Shown: positions 40,268 to 48,700 of the stretch, in pieces
Layout of the letters: every line of letters begins with the position of its first letter
How positions within the stretch are numbered: position 1 is the first letter of the stretch
Assembly (NCBI GenBank): GCA_030867875.1
Contig: JAOWCC010000330.1
Span: 372,001 to 436,000, forward strand
Direction: 5' to 3'
Length of the DNA stretch: 64,000 bases
From: Actinernus sp. WN-2022
Lineage: Eukaryota; Cnidaria; Anthozoa; Actiniaria; Actinernidae
The notes under the pieces: generated by a model
Databases searched by the model: none
Told to the model about the DNA's origin: nothing
Seen by the model: the letters and a program-made list of their open reading frames with translations, nothing else
Translations under genes and position numbers: made by a program

Positions 40268-41299
40268 GCTGAAAATGCAGACTTCGATCCTTTGACTGAG
40301 GAAGGTCAAGCCGACATAGAAAATCTTTCTGCCAAAGAATGGCATGAGCTTGGTCCAGGTAAGACTGAAGACCGAAGTACTTGGTGGGATAGAGTTAAGG
40401 CCAGAATAGGAGAAAGATCCAAAAGCTTTCGGGATAAGCTTTGGAGCAAACATAATGAATGGGGGTACAGTCCACATGAGTACATCAAATTGGTGAAGCT
40501 AAATGATGAGAGTGTAATGACAAGCGGCCATACCGCGGAAACATCGTTCACTGAGGTGAAATATATATTAGAGGAAAAAATCGGTCAACGCGATGAGGCC
40601 TGGAAACGCATCCGTGCCAAGTATCCAAATGTAGACACTACCAAGTTCACTACTACCTTGGGTACGAACAACGAGGTCGTGGTGCGACTGAACAGATCTG
40701 GTTCCAAATACTACAAGCTGTACGACGCCAAAGGTAATGCTAATGGAAAATTACCTAAAACGCTCACAGACGCTCTAGGGCCTCCCGCAGAGATGATTGT
40801 TAGCGAAGGAGAAGCTGAGATCGACCAACTTAAGATAGAAAGAGCTAAGGAAATGAAAAACGTGAAATCATCCAAGCAAGGGTCGACAGAACATACGGCA
40901 GCAAAGGAAGAAGTGATGAAAATAGACGACCAAATACAGGAGATTGAGTCAAATATCGAAAAAATCGAAGAGCGTATGTCCATGCGAGACCGCGTGAAGG
41001 CTATCTTCAAAAAGTACGGTGTTGGAGTGCTTGGAATTGCGATTGCGACAGGCACCGTGATTGGCGTCGTGGCTTCCATGCTATCTAAGGGGCTTGCTAA
41101 TGTTGCCAGTGGGGTCGGCAATGCATTGAAAGGTCTAGGAAAGAAGCTAGGGCAGATTCTACCTGGAATGGTTGGGGCAATCGCTAGCTTTTTGTTTCGC
41201 ACGGCTGGCGAGGTATTAGGATTCTTAGCGAAGAACATCTGGATATTGATTGTAGCTGTGGTGGTGATCGTAATAGAGCGATTTAAGTCAGCGAAATAG
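40265..41299 (+). CDS. Membrane-associated Polinton protein with coiled coil (344 aa)
   Basis: Starts at ATG 40,265; three codons upstream a TTG is in frame but unlikely. Residues 1-55 are acidic/charged with a W-rich STWWDRVKARIGER; about 180-240 is a strong charged coiled coil (KEEVMKIDDQIQEIESNIEK); then a glycine-rich hydrophobic region at about 252-310 (VLGIAIATGTVIGVVASML and ANVASGVGNALKGLGKKLG) and a final transmembrane segment (IWILIVAVVVIVIE). The amphipathic Gly-rich segment resembles membrane-lytic or fusion-like helices by composition only. The type recurs in cnidarian Polintons. Its 3' end overlaps the convergent gene by 12 bp. Confidence 0.72.
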   Translation: MAENADFDPLTEEGQADIENLSAKEWHELGPGKTEDRSTWWDRVKARIGERSKSFRDKLWSKHNEWGYSPHEYIKLVKLNDESVMTSGHTAETSFTEVKYILEEKIGQRDEAWKRIRAKYPNVDTTKFTTTLGTNNEVVVRLNRSGSKYYKLYDAKGNANGKLPKTLTDALGPPAEMIVSEGEAEIDQLKIERAKEMKNVKSSKQGSTEHTAAKEEVMKIDDQIQEIESNIEKIEERMSMRDRVKAIFKKYGVGVLGIAIATGTVIGVVASMLSKGLANVASGVGNALKGLGKKLGQILPGMVGAIASFLFRTAGEVLGFLAKNIWILIVAVVVIVIERFKSAK

Positions 41300-43012
41300 C
41301 ATCCATGAGGCTCCCGCCGCAATGGCAATCATCAGCCCCAAATTGATCTCGTGCTTTGTCATAACGGCATCGGTACTACGAGGTTGCGTTACTTGTGGGA
41401 TAGGCGCAACGACATCTTGATGCGGTAGATCTTTCTTTCGTGAACTACCTTCCATACGTGGTGGTTTCGAAGGCTTCACCGCAACGACATCTTGATGCGG
41501 TAGATCTTTCTTTCGTGAACTACCTTCCATACGTGGAGGTTTCGGGGGCTTTTCGTTATGGTTGATACGGCCATTTACTCCAAGTTGGATGTTAGGTGTG
41601 GAGGCCATTTGTATTTCGTTGTTATAACCTGGTATGCTCTCATCGTTAATAATCATACGGCTGGGTATTAACAAACAGTCCTTGGCAACTGCAAGGTCGA
41701 GACGAACACGCGTTAGATGCAAAGCGTTTTGATATCGTACAAGGCTATCTACCTTCTTTTCTGTGATGACCTCTTCCAACTTTACACCACAATCGGCCTG
41801 AACATTGAGGGCTAAGGTCGACGTCCCTATGATTGAACTGCGCAAAGAAGCCTGGGATCCTAGAACGCAATATACGTAGACCATTGCAGATAAGTTTATT
41901 CTGGCTAGCCCGTCCTTCGCCAATCCGTGACCAGTTTGTGGAACGAACCAATTGCGTTGATTCTTTACCACATCGTTACGAATGAACTTTAACGGAAATT
42001 CGAAGTTAGGGCGACGACTCTCCTCAGGAAATTTGAAACTGCCCCCAGGCCACTTCGAATCGTATGAAAGGTTGTGCGCCCCCCATTTCTCTTGAGCATT
42101 CGTCAGCCCTCCCTTTCTGAGGTATATGTATACGTCTCCTAAGCCACCATTGGCCCCTCGGCGCAGGGCAAAGTCAACTTTATCGACTCCAAACTCTATT
42201 CTGAGCCTGTCATAAGCGACGGCACTCCATGGAGCGTTGTTGTTTTTATTGAAGACCGAATCTCTAGGAAGTGGAACCCCCAATTCGAACAGTAATCGCC
42301 TCATTGTGTAGTACACATGGAAGCGGTAAAAGCTCCTGATGTTGTCGATGATTGGTGCATCATCGGAAAGATGGTCGTCAAACGACACCCCACAGCCTGC
42401 CGTCGCACACCAAAGGACGAAGCATAGCTGTTGTTGCCAATGTCTCATTGGTGGAGCATCTAGCCACTCGTTTGCTTGTTTTACGGTGTAGAAAACTTGG
42501 TCCGGCTCTTGAAAGATATCTCGTGGCGTCAACGTGAAGGACTGCTTCTTCGCTACGTAGATCTTGAGCGTTCGTAGGATAGGGGCTATGTCTTTTGGGT
42601 CGTCCCCCCATGGAACGGCTGGAACTGGATACTTCTCTTTTGTCTTTCTGAATGGAGATGGGAAACCTACCTGCAGTGCATCATCAATACGTTTTTGAAT
42701 GGTAGCACGTGGCTTGGAGATATCATCGCCATAGACCGCATAGCTATGATTCCCATCTCGAAACCAAATACTCGTCGAATATTTGCCTGAATTATGTATG
42801 CTCGTAGAGGCCTGAAACTGGTGAAAATCCGCTTGTGGGTATTTTTTCTTGAACTTTGTCAACAAATCGGCATTCAGTTTGGCAATCCTGGCGTTTTCAT
42901 CAACAAGGAGCGCTGTCCGCTCAGCTTTCGAAAGCCTTGGACCACCCATGGCAATCTCCGCCAGGTCCTCAGCAGATAGATCATCATCTTCGTTTGGTAA
43001 AACTAGAGGCAT
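41288..43012 (-). CDS. Large Polinton protein with C-terminal anchor (574 aa)
   Basis: The longest unknown gene of the element. The core has QQLCFVLWCATAGCGVSFDD near 193-212 and several aromatic, beta-rich stretches (DVYIYLRKGGL, RNWFVPQTGHGLAKDG). Near the C-terminus a 25-codon unit (KPPRMEGSSRKKDLPHQDVV plus flank) is repeated twice by an exact 75-bp duplication (about 41,406-41,555). The last 20 residues (LGLMIAIAAGASWMLF) are one transmembrane segment. A QQ-FALWCAT-GCG pattern recurs in cnidarian Polintons next to capsid genes; a virion or minor structural role is inferred. Transcribed divergently from 43,061. Confidence 0.72.
   Translation of the reverse strand: MPLVLPNEDDDLSAEDLAEIAMGGPRLSKAERTALLVDENARIAKLNADLLTKFKKKYPQADFHQFQASTSIHNSGKYSTSIWFRDGNHSYAVYGDDISKPRATIQKRIDDALQVGFPSPFRKTKEKYPVPAVPWGDDPKDIAPILRTLKIYVAKKQSFTLTPRDIFQEPDQVFYTVKQANEWLDAPPMRHWQQQLCFVLWCATAGCGVSFDDHLSDDAPIIDNIRSFYRFHVYYTMRRLLFELGVPLPRDSVFNKNNNAPWSAVAYDRLRIEFGVDKVDFALRRGANGGLGDVYIYLRKGGLTNAQEKWGAHNLSYDSKWPGGSFKFPEESRRPNFEFPLKFIRNDVVKNQRNWFVPQTGHGLAKDGLARINLSAMVYVYCVLGSQASLRSSIIGTSTLALNVQADCGVKLEEVITEKKVDSLVRYQNALHLTRVRLDLAVAKDCLLIPSRMIINDESIPGYNNEIQMASTPNIQLGVNGRINHNEKPPKPPRMEGSSRKKDLPHQDVVAVKPSKPPRMEGSSRKKDLPHQDVVAPIPQVTQPRSTDAVMTKHEINLGLMIAIAAGASWMLFR
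41406..41555. repeat. 75-bp tandem duplication inside the 574-aa gene
   Basis: Two copies of a 75-bp unit starting GCAACGACATCTTGATGCGG, nearly identical, keep the reading frame. They encode a basic Pro/Lys/Arg-rich segment before the membrane anchor. Low divergence implies a recent event. Confidence 0.85.
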
Positions 43013-43060
43013 CGTAACTATTGAAGTTATGACATATAAAGTTTATGTCTTTAATATACG
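43013..43060. promoter_or_regulatory. Divergent promoter region
   Basis: The 48 bp between two divergent ATGs contains GACATATAAAG and TATGTCTTTAATATACG. On the plus strand TATAAA lies about 25 bases before the ATG. On the minus strand TATTAAAGACATAAAC lies about 20-30 bases before its ATG. Confidence 0.5.
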
Positions 43061-43726
43061 ATGGTGATCTTAAATGTCACCACCACCTCGGCTGACCATA
43101 CGGTCTACTTCGACGATCCAATTCTTATCAATAATATTTCGCTACTCGAAACCACCATTGAGAACAGTTGGTTGAATCTAAAAGAGAAGGCCACGTTTCA
43201 GTGGGAAGTCAAGGGCGTGGGGTTCCCATACACGATCAATCTAGGGAATCATAAGATAACTACATTAATGGATCGCTTAGCACCTGCAGTCAATGCTGAC
43301 ATCATTAAATTTATAGACATATCCAGTAAAAAGTATTGGACCCTAGATGTGAAGAAACCAATCAAGTTCAGTAAAAATCTCTGCGAAATATTGGGTATCA
43401 AAGGAAACGAAGACGAGGATGGAAACGTAACATTAAAAGTGAGAGAATACGACCTGATAATGGAATATATCCAAACAATATATATCCACTGTGATGCGGT
43501 GGATTCCAAATTCTCACTCCTTGAGGGAAAACGCTCGACTGTACTAGCTAGCTTTAACGTAGAAGGCTCCTGGTTTAACAGAAAGACCTATCATTTGATG
43601 GAATCAACGAAAATCCAAACTCTAGGAACAATGCGGAACAGCCTTCGACTGACTGTTCGCGATGACAAAAATAATATCATGGACTTCCGTGGTCGACCCC
43701 TACGATACGTATTGAAGATTGAGTAA
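43061..43726 (+). CDS. Candidate minor capsid (penton-like) protein (221 aa)
   Basis: Beta-rich with no membrane segment. The second half shows IYIHCDAVDSKFSLLEGKRSTVLASFNV and ends NSLRLTVRDDKNNIMDFRGRPLRYVLKI. In cnidarian Polintons the HCD-V then RSSVL-SF then a final two-strand L-V-D-G-pattern recurs in a protein that I associate with the single jelly-roll minor capsid position. That link is from pattern memory and is not firm. Followed after 19 bp by the next plus-strand gene. Confidence 0.6.
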   Translation: MVILNVTTTSADHTVYFDDPILINNISLLETTIENSWLNLKEKATFQWEVKGVGFPYTINLGNHKITTLMDRLAPAVNADIIKFIDISSKKYWTLDVKKPIKFSKNLCEILGIKGNEDEDGNVTLKVREYDLIMEYIQTIYIHCDAVDSKFSLLEGKRSTVLASFNVEGSWFNRKTYHLMESTKIQTLGTMRNSLRLTVRDDKNNIMDFRGRPLRYVLKIE

Positions 43727-43745
43727 GTCATATGTATAATATGCG

Positions 43746-44369
43746 ATGGCAAGCGATTCGATTCAAACAATTCCAACGGCGCCGATCTATCCCAATCTAC
43801 GTTCATCTGAAACCGTTTTGTCTGGAGATAGCTTTCGGCTACAAAAAGTATGTGACACACTTGCTGAACTCGAACGGCAGGCAAAGCACTACGAAGTCGT
43901 TCGTAAGAAATATGCCCGAGCGCGTGGTATTGTTCACGGGGTTGCTGTGGCCACAGGTAGCTTGAGTGGTGCATTATCCGCTATGGCGTTGGGCTTGACA
44001 TTTACGGGAATCGGGATACCTGTGGGTATTTCATTAGGAAGCATCGGGTTCGTTTGTGCCGTCATTTCGGCCTCGATGTCTATCGCAAGTAAGAAACTTG
44101 GCATTCGCGTCTCGAAGCACGAAAAGACCGTTATGTTGGCAAAGGCTAAAGCCAATTCCGTGGAAGTCAAAGTCTCAAAGGCTCTAGCCGATGGTAATAT
44201 TTCAGAAGCCGAGTTCGGAAGTGTTATCGATGAAAGATCGAAATACGAATCACTCAAGCTCGAAATACGACAAAAAAATAGGCAAGAAAGAGGGTCAAAA
44301 AACCTAGAACAACTTCGCTCGGAGATCCGAAAGGAAATGAGAGCAAAACTTGGCAGTCTAGTGGGATAA
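43746..44369 (+). CDS. Membrane protein with coiled coils (207 aa)
   Basis: A short APIYPNLRS lead-in, then a charged helix (about 30-60, RLQKVCDTLAELERQAKHYE), a hydrophobic pair (about 65-85 and 88-115, glycine- and alanine-rich: SLSGALSAMALGLTFTGIG and GISLGSIGFVCAVISASM), and a long charged C-terminal coiled coil (about 120-205) with KALADGNISEAEF. The order charged helix, glycine-rich hairpin, ISEAEF recurs in cnidarian Polinton proteins. Function unknown; a virion or membrane role is inferred. Upstream ATGTATAATATGCG is a possible TATA site within the 19-bp gap. Confidence 0.75.
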   Translation: MASDSIQTIPTAPIYPNLRSSETVLSGDSFRLQKVCDTLAELERQAKHYEVVRKKYARARGIVHGVAVATGSLSGALSAMALGLTFTGIGIPVGISLGSIGFVCAVISASMSIASKKLGIRVSKHEKTVMLAKAKANSVEVKVSKALADGNISEAEFGSVIDERSKYESLKLEIRQKNRQERGSKNLEQLRSEIRKEMRAKLGSLVG

Positions 44370-44873
44370 GAATCAACATCTCCTATGAAAGAAACCATAA
44401 CGGAGTCTATTTTAACTTCACTAAGAAAATCGTATAAATTACTGCGCTAAGAACAGATGCTCTTAGTTCGTATAAATTACCGTGTTGTTTTGCGATTCGT
44501 ATGCAGATTTTTGTCTAGTCACGTCAAACTATGTCACGGGCCGCAGGTGAAATAAAAATTGTCTGAGTCGTACGTAAATTTTAGGGTCGCCAAACTTTTT
44601 TGCATTCCTTAGCGCCCCAGTTTCACTTGTTCGAGCAAAATCGGGGCGCTCAGGAATTTTAGGGGGAACTCAGGAATGTATGTATTCATCCCCCTTGGCT
44701 TATGCAATGGATGTGGTTCGTATGTAGATTTCTGCCAGCCATAATTAACATACGGCAGCTGCTCTGCCAAACGTAAATACGAATTCCGCTCTCAAAGGAC
44801 TTTTAGTCATTTAGGATAGGTCGAAATCAAAAAAGCATTTAGAAATAAACTAGTACAAGGTATACATCGCGCG
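44370..44873. promoter_or_regulatory. 500-bp non-coding region inside the Polinton
   Basis: The only long gap in a gene-dense element. It has two copies of CGTATAAATTAC (44,431 and 44,469) separated by a CTAAGA/TCTTAG hairpin, two copies of TTCGTATGYAGATTTYTG (44,496 and 44,717), and a strong imperfect hairpin (44,604-44,657: ATTCCTTAGCGCCCC with GGGGCGCTCAGGAAT). No frame is recognised. It may regulate the zinc-ribbon gene downstream or be the relic of a lost gene. Confidence 0.5.
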
Positions 44874-45326
44874 ATGCCTGAGACGATAACTTGTAGTTGG
44901 TTAATGCGAGGCAAGGACACGAAATGTATAAGGAAGATTTCGAAGGTGTCAGAATATTGTGCTCAACACGACTATCAGATACGAAGAGGAGCCACTCCAT
45001 TCGGTCCGTGTCATAAATGCGGTCGTGGTTGTCGAACTAGTTACGGACTTTGTACGACGTGTGGTGCACGACGCCAACGTGAACTTAGTGGAGAGAAACG
45101 CAAAATCAAGAATCACTTCTCTAAAGTATTGGAAGAATTGAAGGACCGTAAGGCTCGTAAAAACATAGAGGGCTCGCTAAAAGATTCCACATATCCATGT
45201 CGTAAATGCGATCGTGATTGTCGAACTAGCTACAGACTTTGTACAACGTGTAGTGCAACACTACGACGTGAACTTATCAAAAGAAAATCGCTTCTCGAAA
45301 GTACTGGCAGAATCGAAGTACCGTAA
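44874..45326 (+). CDS. Zinc-ribbon repeat protein (150 aa)
   Basis: An N-terminal cysteine cluster (CSWLMRGKDTKC then YCAQH, about residues 5-31) resembles small viral zinc modules. Two tandem zinc-ribbon-like units follow: PCHKCGRGC-SYGLCTTC near 43-62 and PCRKCDRDC-SYRLCTTC near 105-124, joined by a basic charged helix. The units derive from a DNA duplication (about 45,007-45,180 and 45,197-45,360). The second copy's helix is out of frame with the first because of a small indel, so the protein stops early at 45,326. Likely nucleic-acid binding. I do not recognise it from other Polintons. The ATG at 44,874 is the first good start. Confidence 0.65.
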   Translation: MPETITCSWLMRGKDTKCIRKISKVSEYCAQHDYQIRRGATPFGPCHKCGRGCRTSYGLCTTCGARRQRELSGEKRKIKNHFSKVLEELKDRKARKNIEGSLKDSTYPCRKCDRDCRTSYRLCTTCSATLRRELIKRKSLLESTGRIEVP

Positions 45327-45373
45327 GACTCATGGAGAAGTAGAGGGCTCGCTAAGGGCTTTCGAATGGCAGT

Positions 45374-45435
45374 AAAAAAAAAAGGAAAAAATGAAGAGAG
45401 ACGAACTGACAGTTTCTCTTCATTTTTTTTTTTTT
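45374..45435. terminator. A-run/hairpin/T-run before the right terminal repeat
   Basis: A-rich AAAAAAAAAAGG then AAAAAATGAAGAGA, a 15-base loop, TCTCTTCATTTTTT and a longer T-run. It follows the zinc-ribbon gene and ends 8 bp before the right terminal repeat. It is similar in design to 35,585-35,645. Confidence 0.5.
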
Positions 45436-45442
45436 GCCTCGT

Positions 45443-45709
45443 TGTTGGCAACGAATGGAAAAACTGACAACATTTCAAGCCTTATTTTCTTTCTTGTTCA
45501 CGGTCTATGAAGTCAAAAAATGGATAAGTAGGTCAAAGAATGTTATCGCTGTAAGACAGCATTTTAACCAATTATGCTTCCAGTAGTATATGTGGAGGAA
45601 AAATGATGCCATTTTTTTTGTTAACGTAGGGGAGGCCTGAGGTTTAAACGAAGGCCTCCACTACGTTAACAAAAAAAACGGGTATCATTTTAACTCCACA
45701 TATACTACT
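45443..45709 (-). repeat. Polinton right terminal inverted repeat (267 bp)
   Basis: The reverse complement of 30,242-30,508 with no difference seen by eye. Its outer 128 bp (45,582-45,709) form the same palindrome as the left tip. The next base starts satellite sequence (GACAACTCGCCC). Confidence 0.95.
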
Positions 45710-48700
45710 GACAACTCGCCCAATAGTGATTGGTATTGATGGCGCAATAGAAATAAATTGACCTCCAGGCATCAGTGTTACTAGGAAAACTAGATAATTA
45801 GTTGAATGTGCGAGATAACACAGTTATTTCGAAGTCCAAAATAGAGGATATGCTCTGTGTGTTATTGTGAAACACACCAGTACAAATGAAAGAACTTGGC
45901 CTGTGCAATACCACTGCAAATGTAACAACTCGCCCAATAATGATGGTATTGATGTCGCAATAGAACTAAATTGACCTCCAGGCATCAGTGTTACTAGAAA
46001 AACTAGATAATTAGTTGAATTTGCGATATAACACAGTTATTTCGAAGTCCCAAATAAAGGATTTGCTCTGTGTTTTGTTGTCAAACACACCAGTACAAAT
46101 GACAGAGCTTGGCCTGTACCATAACACTGCAAATGTTACAACTCGGCCAATAGTGATGGTATATATGGCACAATAGAACTAAATTGACCTCCACGCATCA
46201 GTGTTACTAGAAAAAGCAGATAATTAGTTGAATTTGCGATATAACACAGTTATTTCGAAGTCCCAAATAAAGGATTTGCTCTGTGTTTTGTTGTCAAACA
46301 CACCAGTACAAATGACAGAGCTTGGCCTGTACCATAACACTGCAAATGTTACAACTCGGCCAATAGTGTTGGTATTGATGGCACAATAGAACTAAATTGA
46401 CCTCCACGCATCAGTGTTACTAGAAAAAGCAGATAATTAGTTGAATTTGCGATATAACACAGTTATTTCGAAGTCCCAAGATAAAGGATATGCTCTGTGT
46501 GTTGTTGTGAAACACACCAGTACAAATGAAAGAACTTGGCCTGTGCCATACCACTGCAAATGTGACATCTCGCCCAATAATGTTGGTATTGATGGCGCAA
46601 TAGAACTAAATTGACCTCCAGGTATCAGTGTTGCTAGGAAAACTAGATAATTAGTTGAATTTGCGAGATAACACAGTTATTTCGAAGTCCAAAATAAAGA
46701 ATATGCTCTGTGTGTTATTGTAAAACACACCAGTACAAATGAAAGAACTTGGCCTGTGCCATACCACTGCAAATGTGACAACTCGTCCAATAGTGATGGT
46801 ATTGATAGCGCAATAGAACTAAATTGACCACCAGGCATCAGTGTTACTAGGAAAACTAGATAATTAGTTGAATTTGCGATATAACACAGTTATTTCGAAG
46901 TCTAAAATAAAGTATATGCTCTGTGATTGTTGTCAAACACACAAGTACATATGAAAGAACTTTACCTGTGCCATAACACTGCAAATATGACAACTCGCCC
47001 AATAGTGATGGTATTGATGGCGCAATAGAATTAAATTGACCTCCCGTCATCAGTGTTACTAGAAAAACTAGATAATTAGTTGAATTTGCGAGATAACACA
47101 GTTATTTCGAAGTCCAAAATAAAGAATATGCTCTGTGTGTTATTGTAAAACACACCAGTACAAATGAAAGAACTTGGCCTGTGCCATACCACTGCAAATG
47201 TGACAACTCGCCCAATAGTGATGGTATTGATAGCGCAATAGAACTAAATTGACCACCAGGCATCAGTGTTACTAGGAAAACTAGATAATTAGTTGAATTT
47301 GCGATATAACACAGTTATTTCGAAGTCTAAAATAAAGTATATGCTCTGTGATTGTTGTCAAACACACAAGTACATATGAAAGAACTTTACCTGTGCCATA
47401 ACACTGCAAATATGACAACTCGCCCAATAGTGATGGTATTGATGGCGCAATAGAATTAAATTGACCTCCCGTCATCAGTGTTACTAGAAAAACTAGATAA
47501 TTAGTTGAATTTGCGATATAATACAGTTATTTCGAAGTGCAAAAATAAAGAATATGCTCTGTGATTGTTGTCAAACATACCAGTACAAATGAAAGAGCTT
47601 GGCCTGTGCCATAACACTGCAAACGTGACAACTTGCCCAATAGTGATGGTATTGATGGCGCAATAGAACTCAATTGACCTCCAGGCCTCAGTGTTACTAG
47701 GAACACTAGATACATAGTTGAATTTGCGATATAACACAGTTATTTCGAAGTGCCAAGATAAAGGATTTGCTCTGTGTTTTGTTGTCAAACACACCAGTAC
47801 AAATGAAAGAGCTTGGCCTGTGCCATAATACTGCAAATGTGACAACCCGCCCAATAGTGATTGGTATTGATGGCGCAATAGAAATAAATTGACCTCCAGG
47901 CATCAGTGTTACTAGGAAAACTAGATAATTAGTTGAATGTGCGAGATAACACAGTTATTTCGAAGTCCAAAATAGAGGATATGCTCTGTGTGTTATTGTG
48001 AAACACACCAGTACAAATGAAAGAACTTGGCCTGTGCAATACCACTGCAAATGTAACAACTCGCCCAATAATGATGGTATTGATGTCGCAATAGAACTAA
48101 ATTGACCTCCAGGCATCAGTGTTACTAGAAAAACTAGATAATTAGTTGAATTTGCGATATAACACAATTATTTCGAAGTCCCAAATAAAGGATTTGCTCT
48201 GTGTTTTGTTGTCAAACACACCAGTACAAATGACAGAGCTTGGCCTGTACCATAACACTGCAAATGTTACAACTCGGCCAATAGTGATGGTATTGATGGC
48301 ACAATAGAACTAAATTGACCTCCACGCATCAGTGTTACTAGAAAAAGCAGATAATTAGTTGAATTTGCGATATAACACAGTTATTTCGAAGTCCCAAGAT
48401 AAAGGATATGCTCTGTGTGTTGTTGTGAAACACACCAGTACAAATGAAAGAACTTGGCCTGTGCCATACCACTGCAAATGTGACATCTCGCCCAATAATG
48501 TTGGTATTGATGGCGCAATAGAACTAAATTGACCTCCAGGTATCAGTGTTGCTAGGAAAACTAGATAATTAGTTGAATTTGCGAGATAACACAGTTATTT
48601 CGAAGTCCAAAATAAAGAATATGCTCTGTGTGTTATTGTAAAACACACCAGTACAAATGAAAGAACTTGGCCTGTGCCATACCACTGCAAATGTGACAAC

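Larger units (their letters stand above)
30242..45709. mobile_element. Complete Polinton/Maverick element
   Basis: A 15.5-kb self-synthesising DNA transposon bounded by 267-bp terminal inverted repeats that read the same base for base. Inside are the hallmark genes: protein-primed family B polymerase, DDE integrase, packaging ATPase and a double jelly-roll capsid candidate, plus eight small or unknown genes. Genes are tightly packed with overlaps, on both strands. No frame looks broken except the last part of the zinc-ribbon gene. No adenain-type protease was found. The flanks show no 6-bp duplication: CACACT lies at the left edge and GACAAC at the right. Confidence 0.95.
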
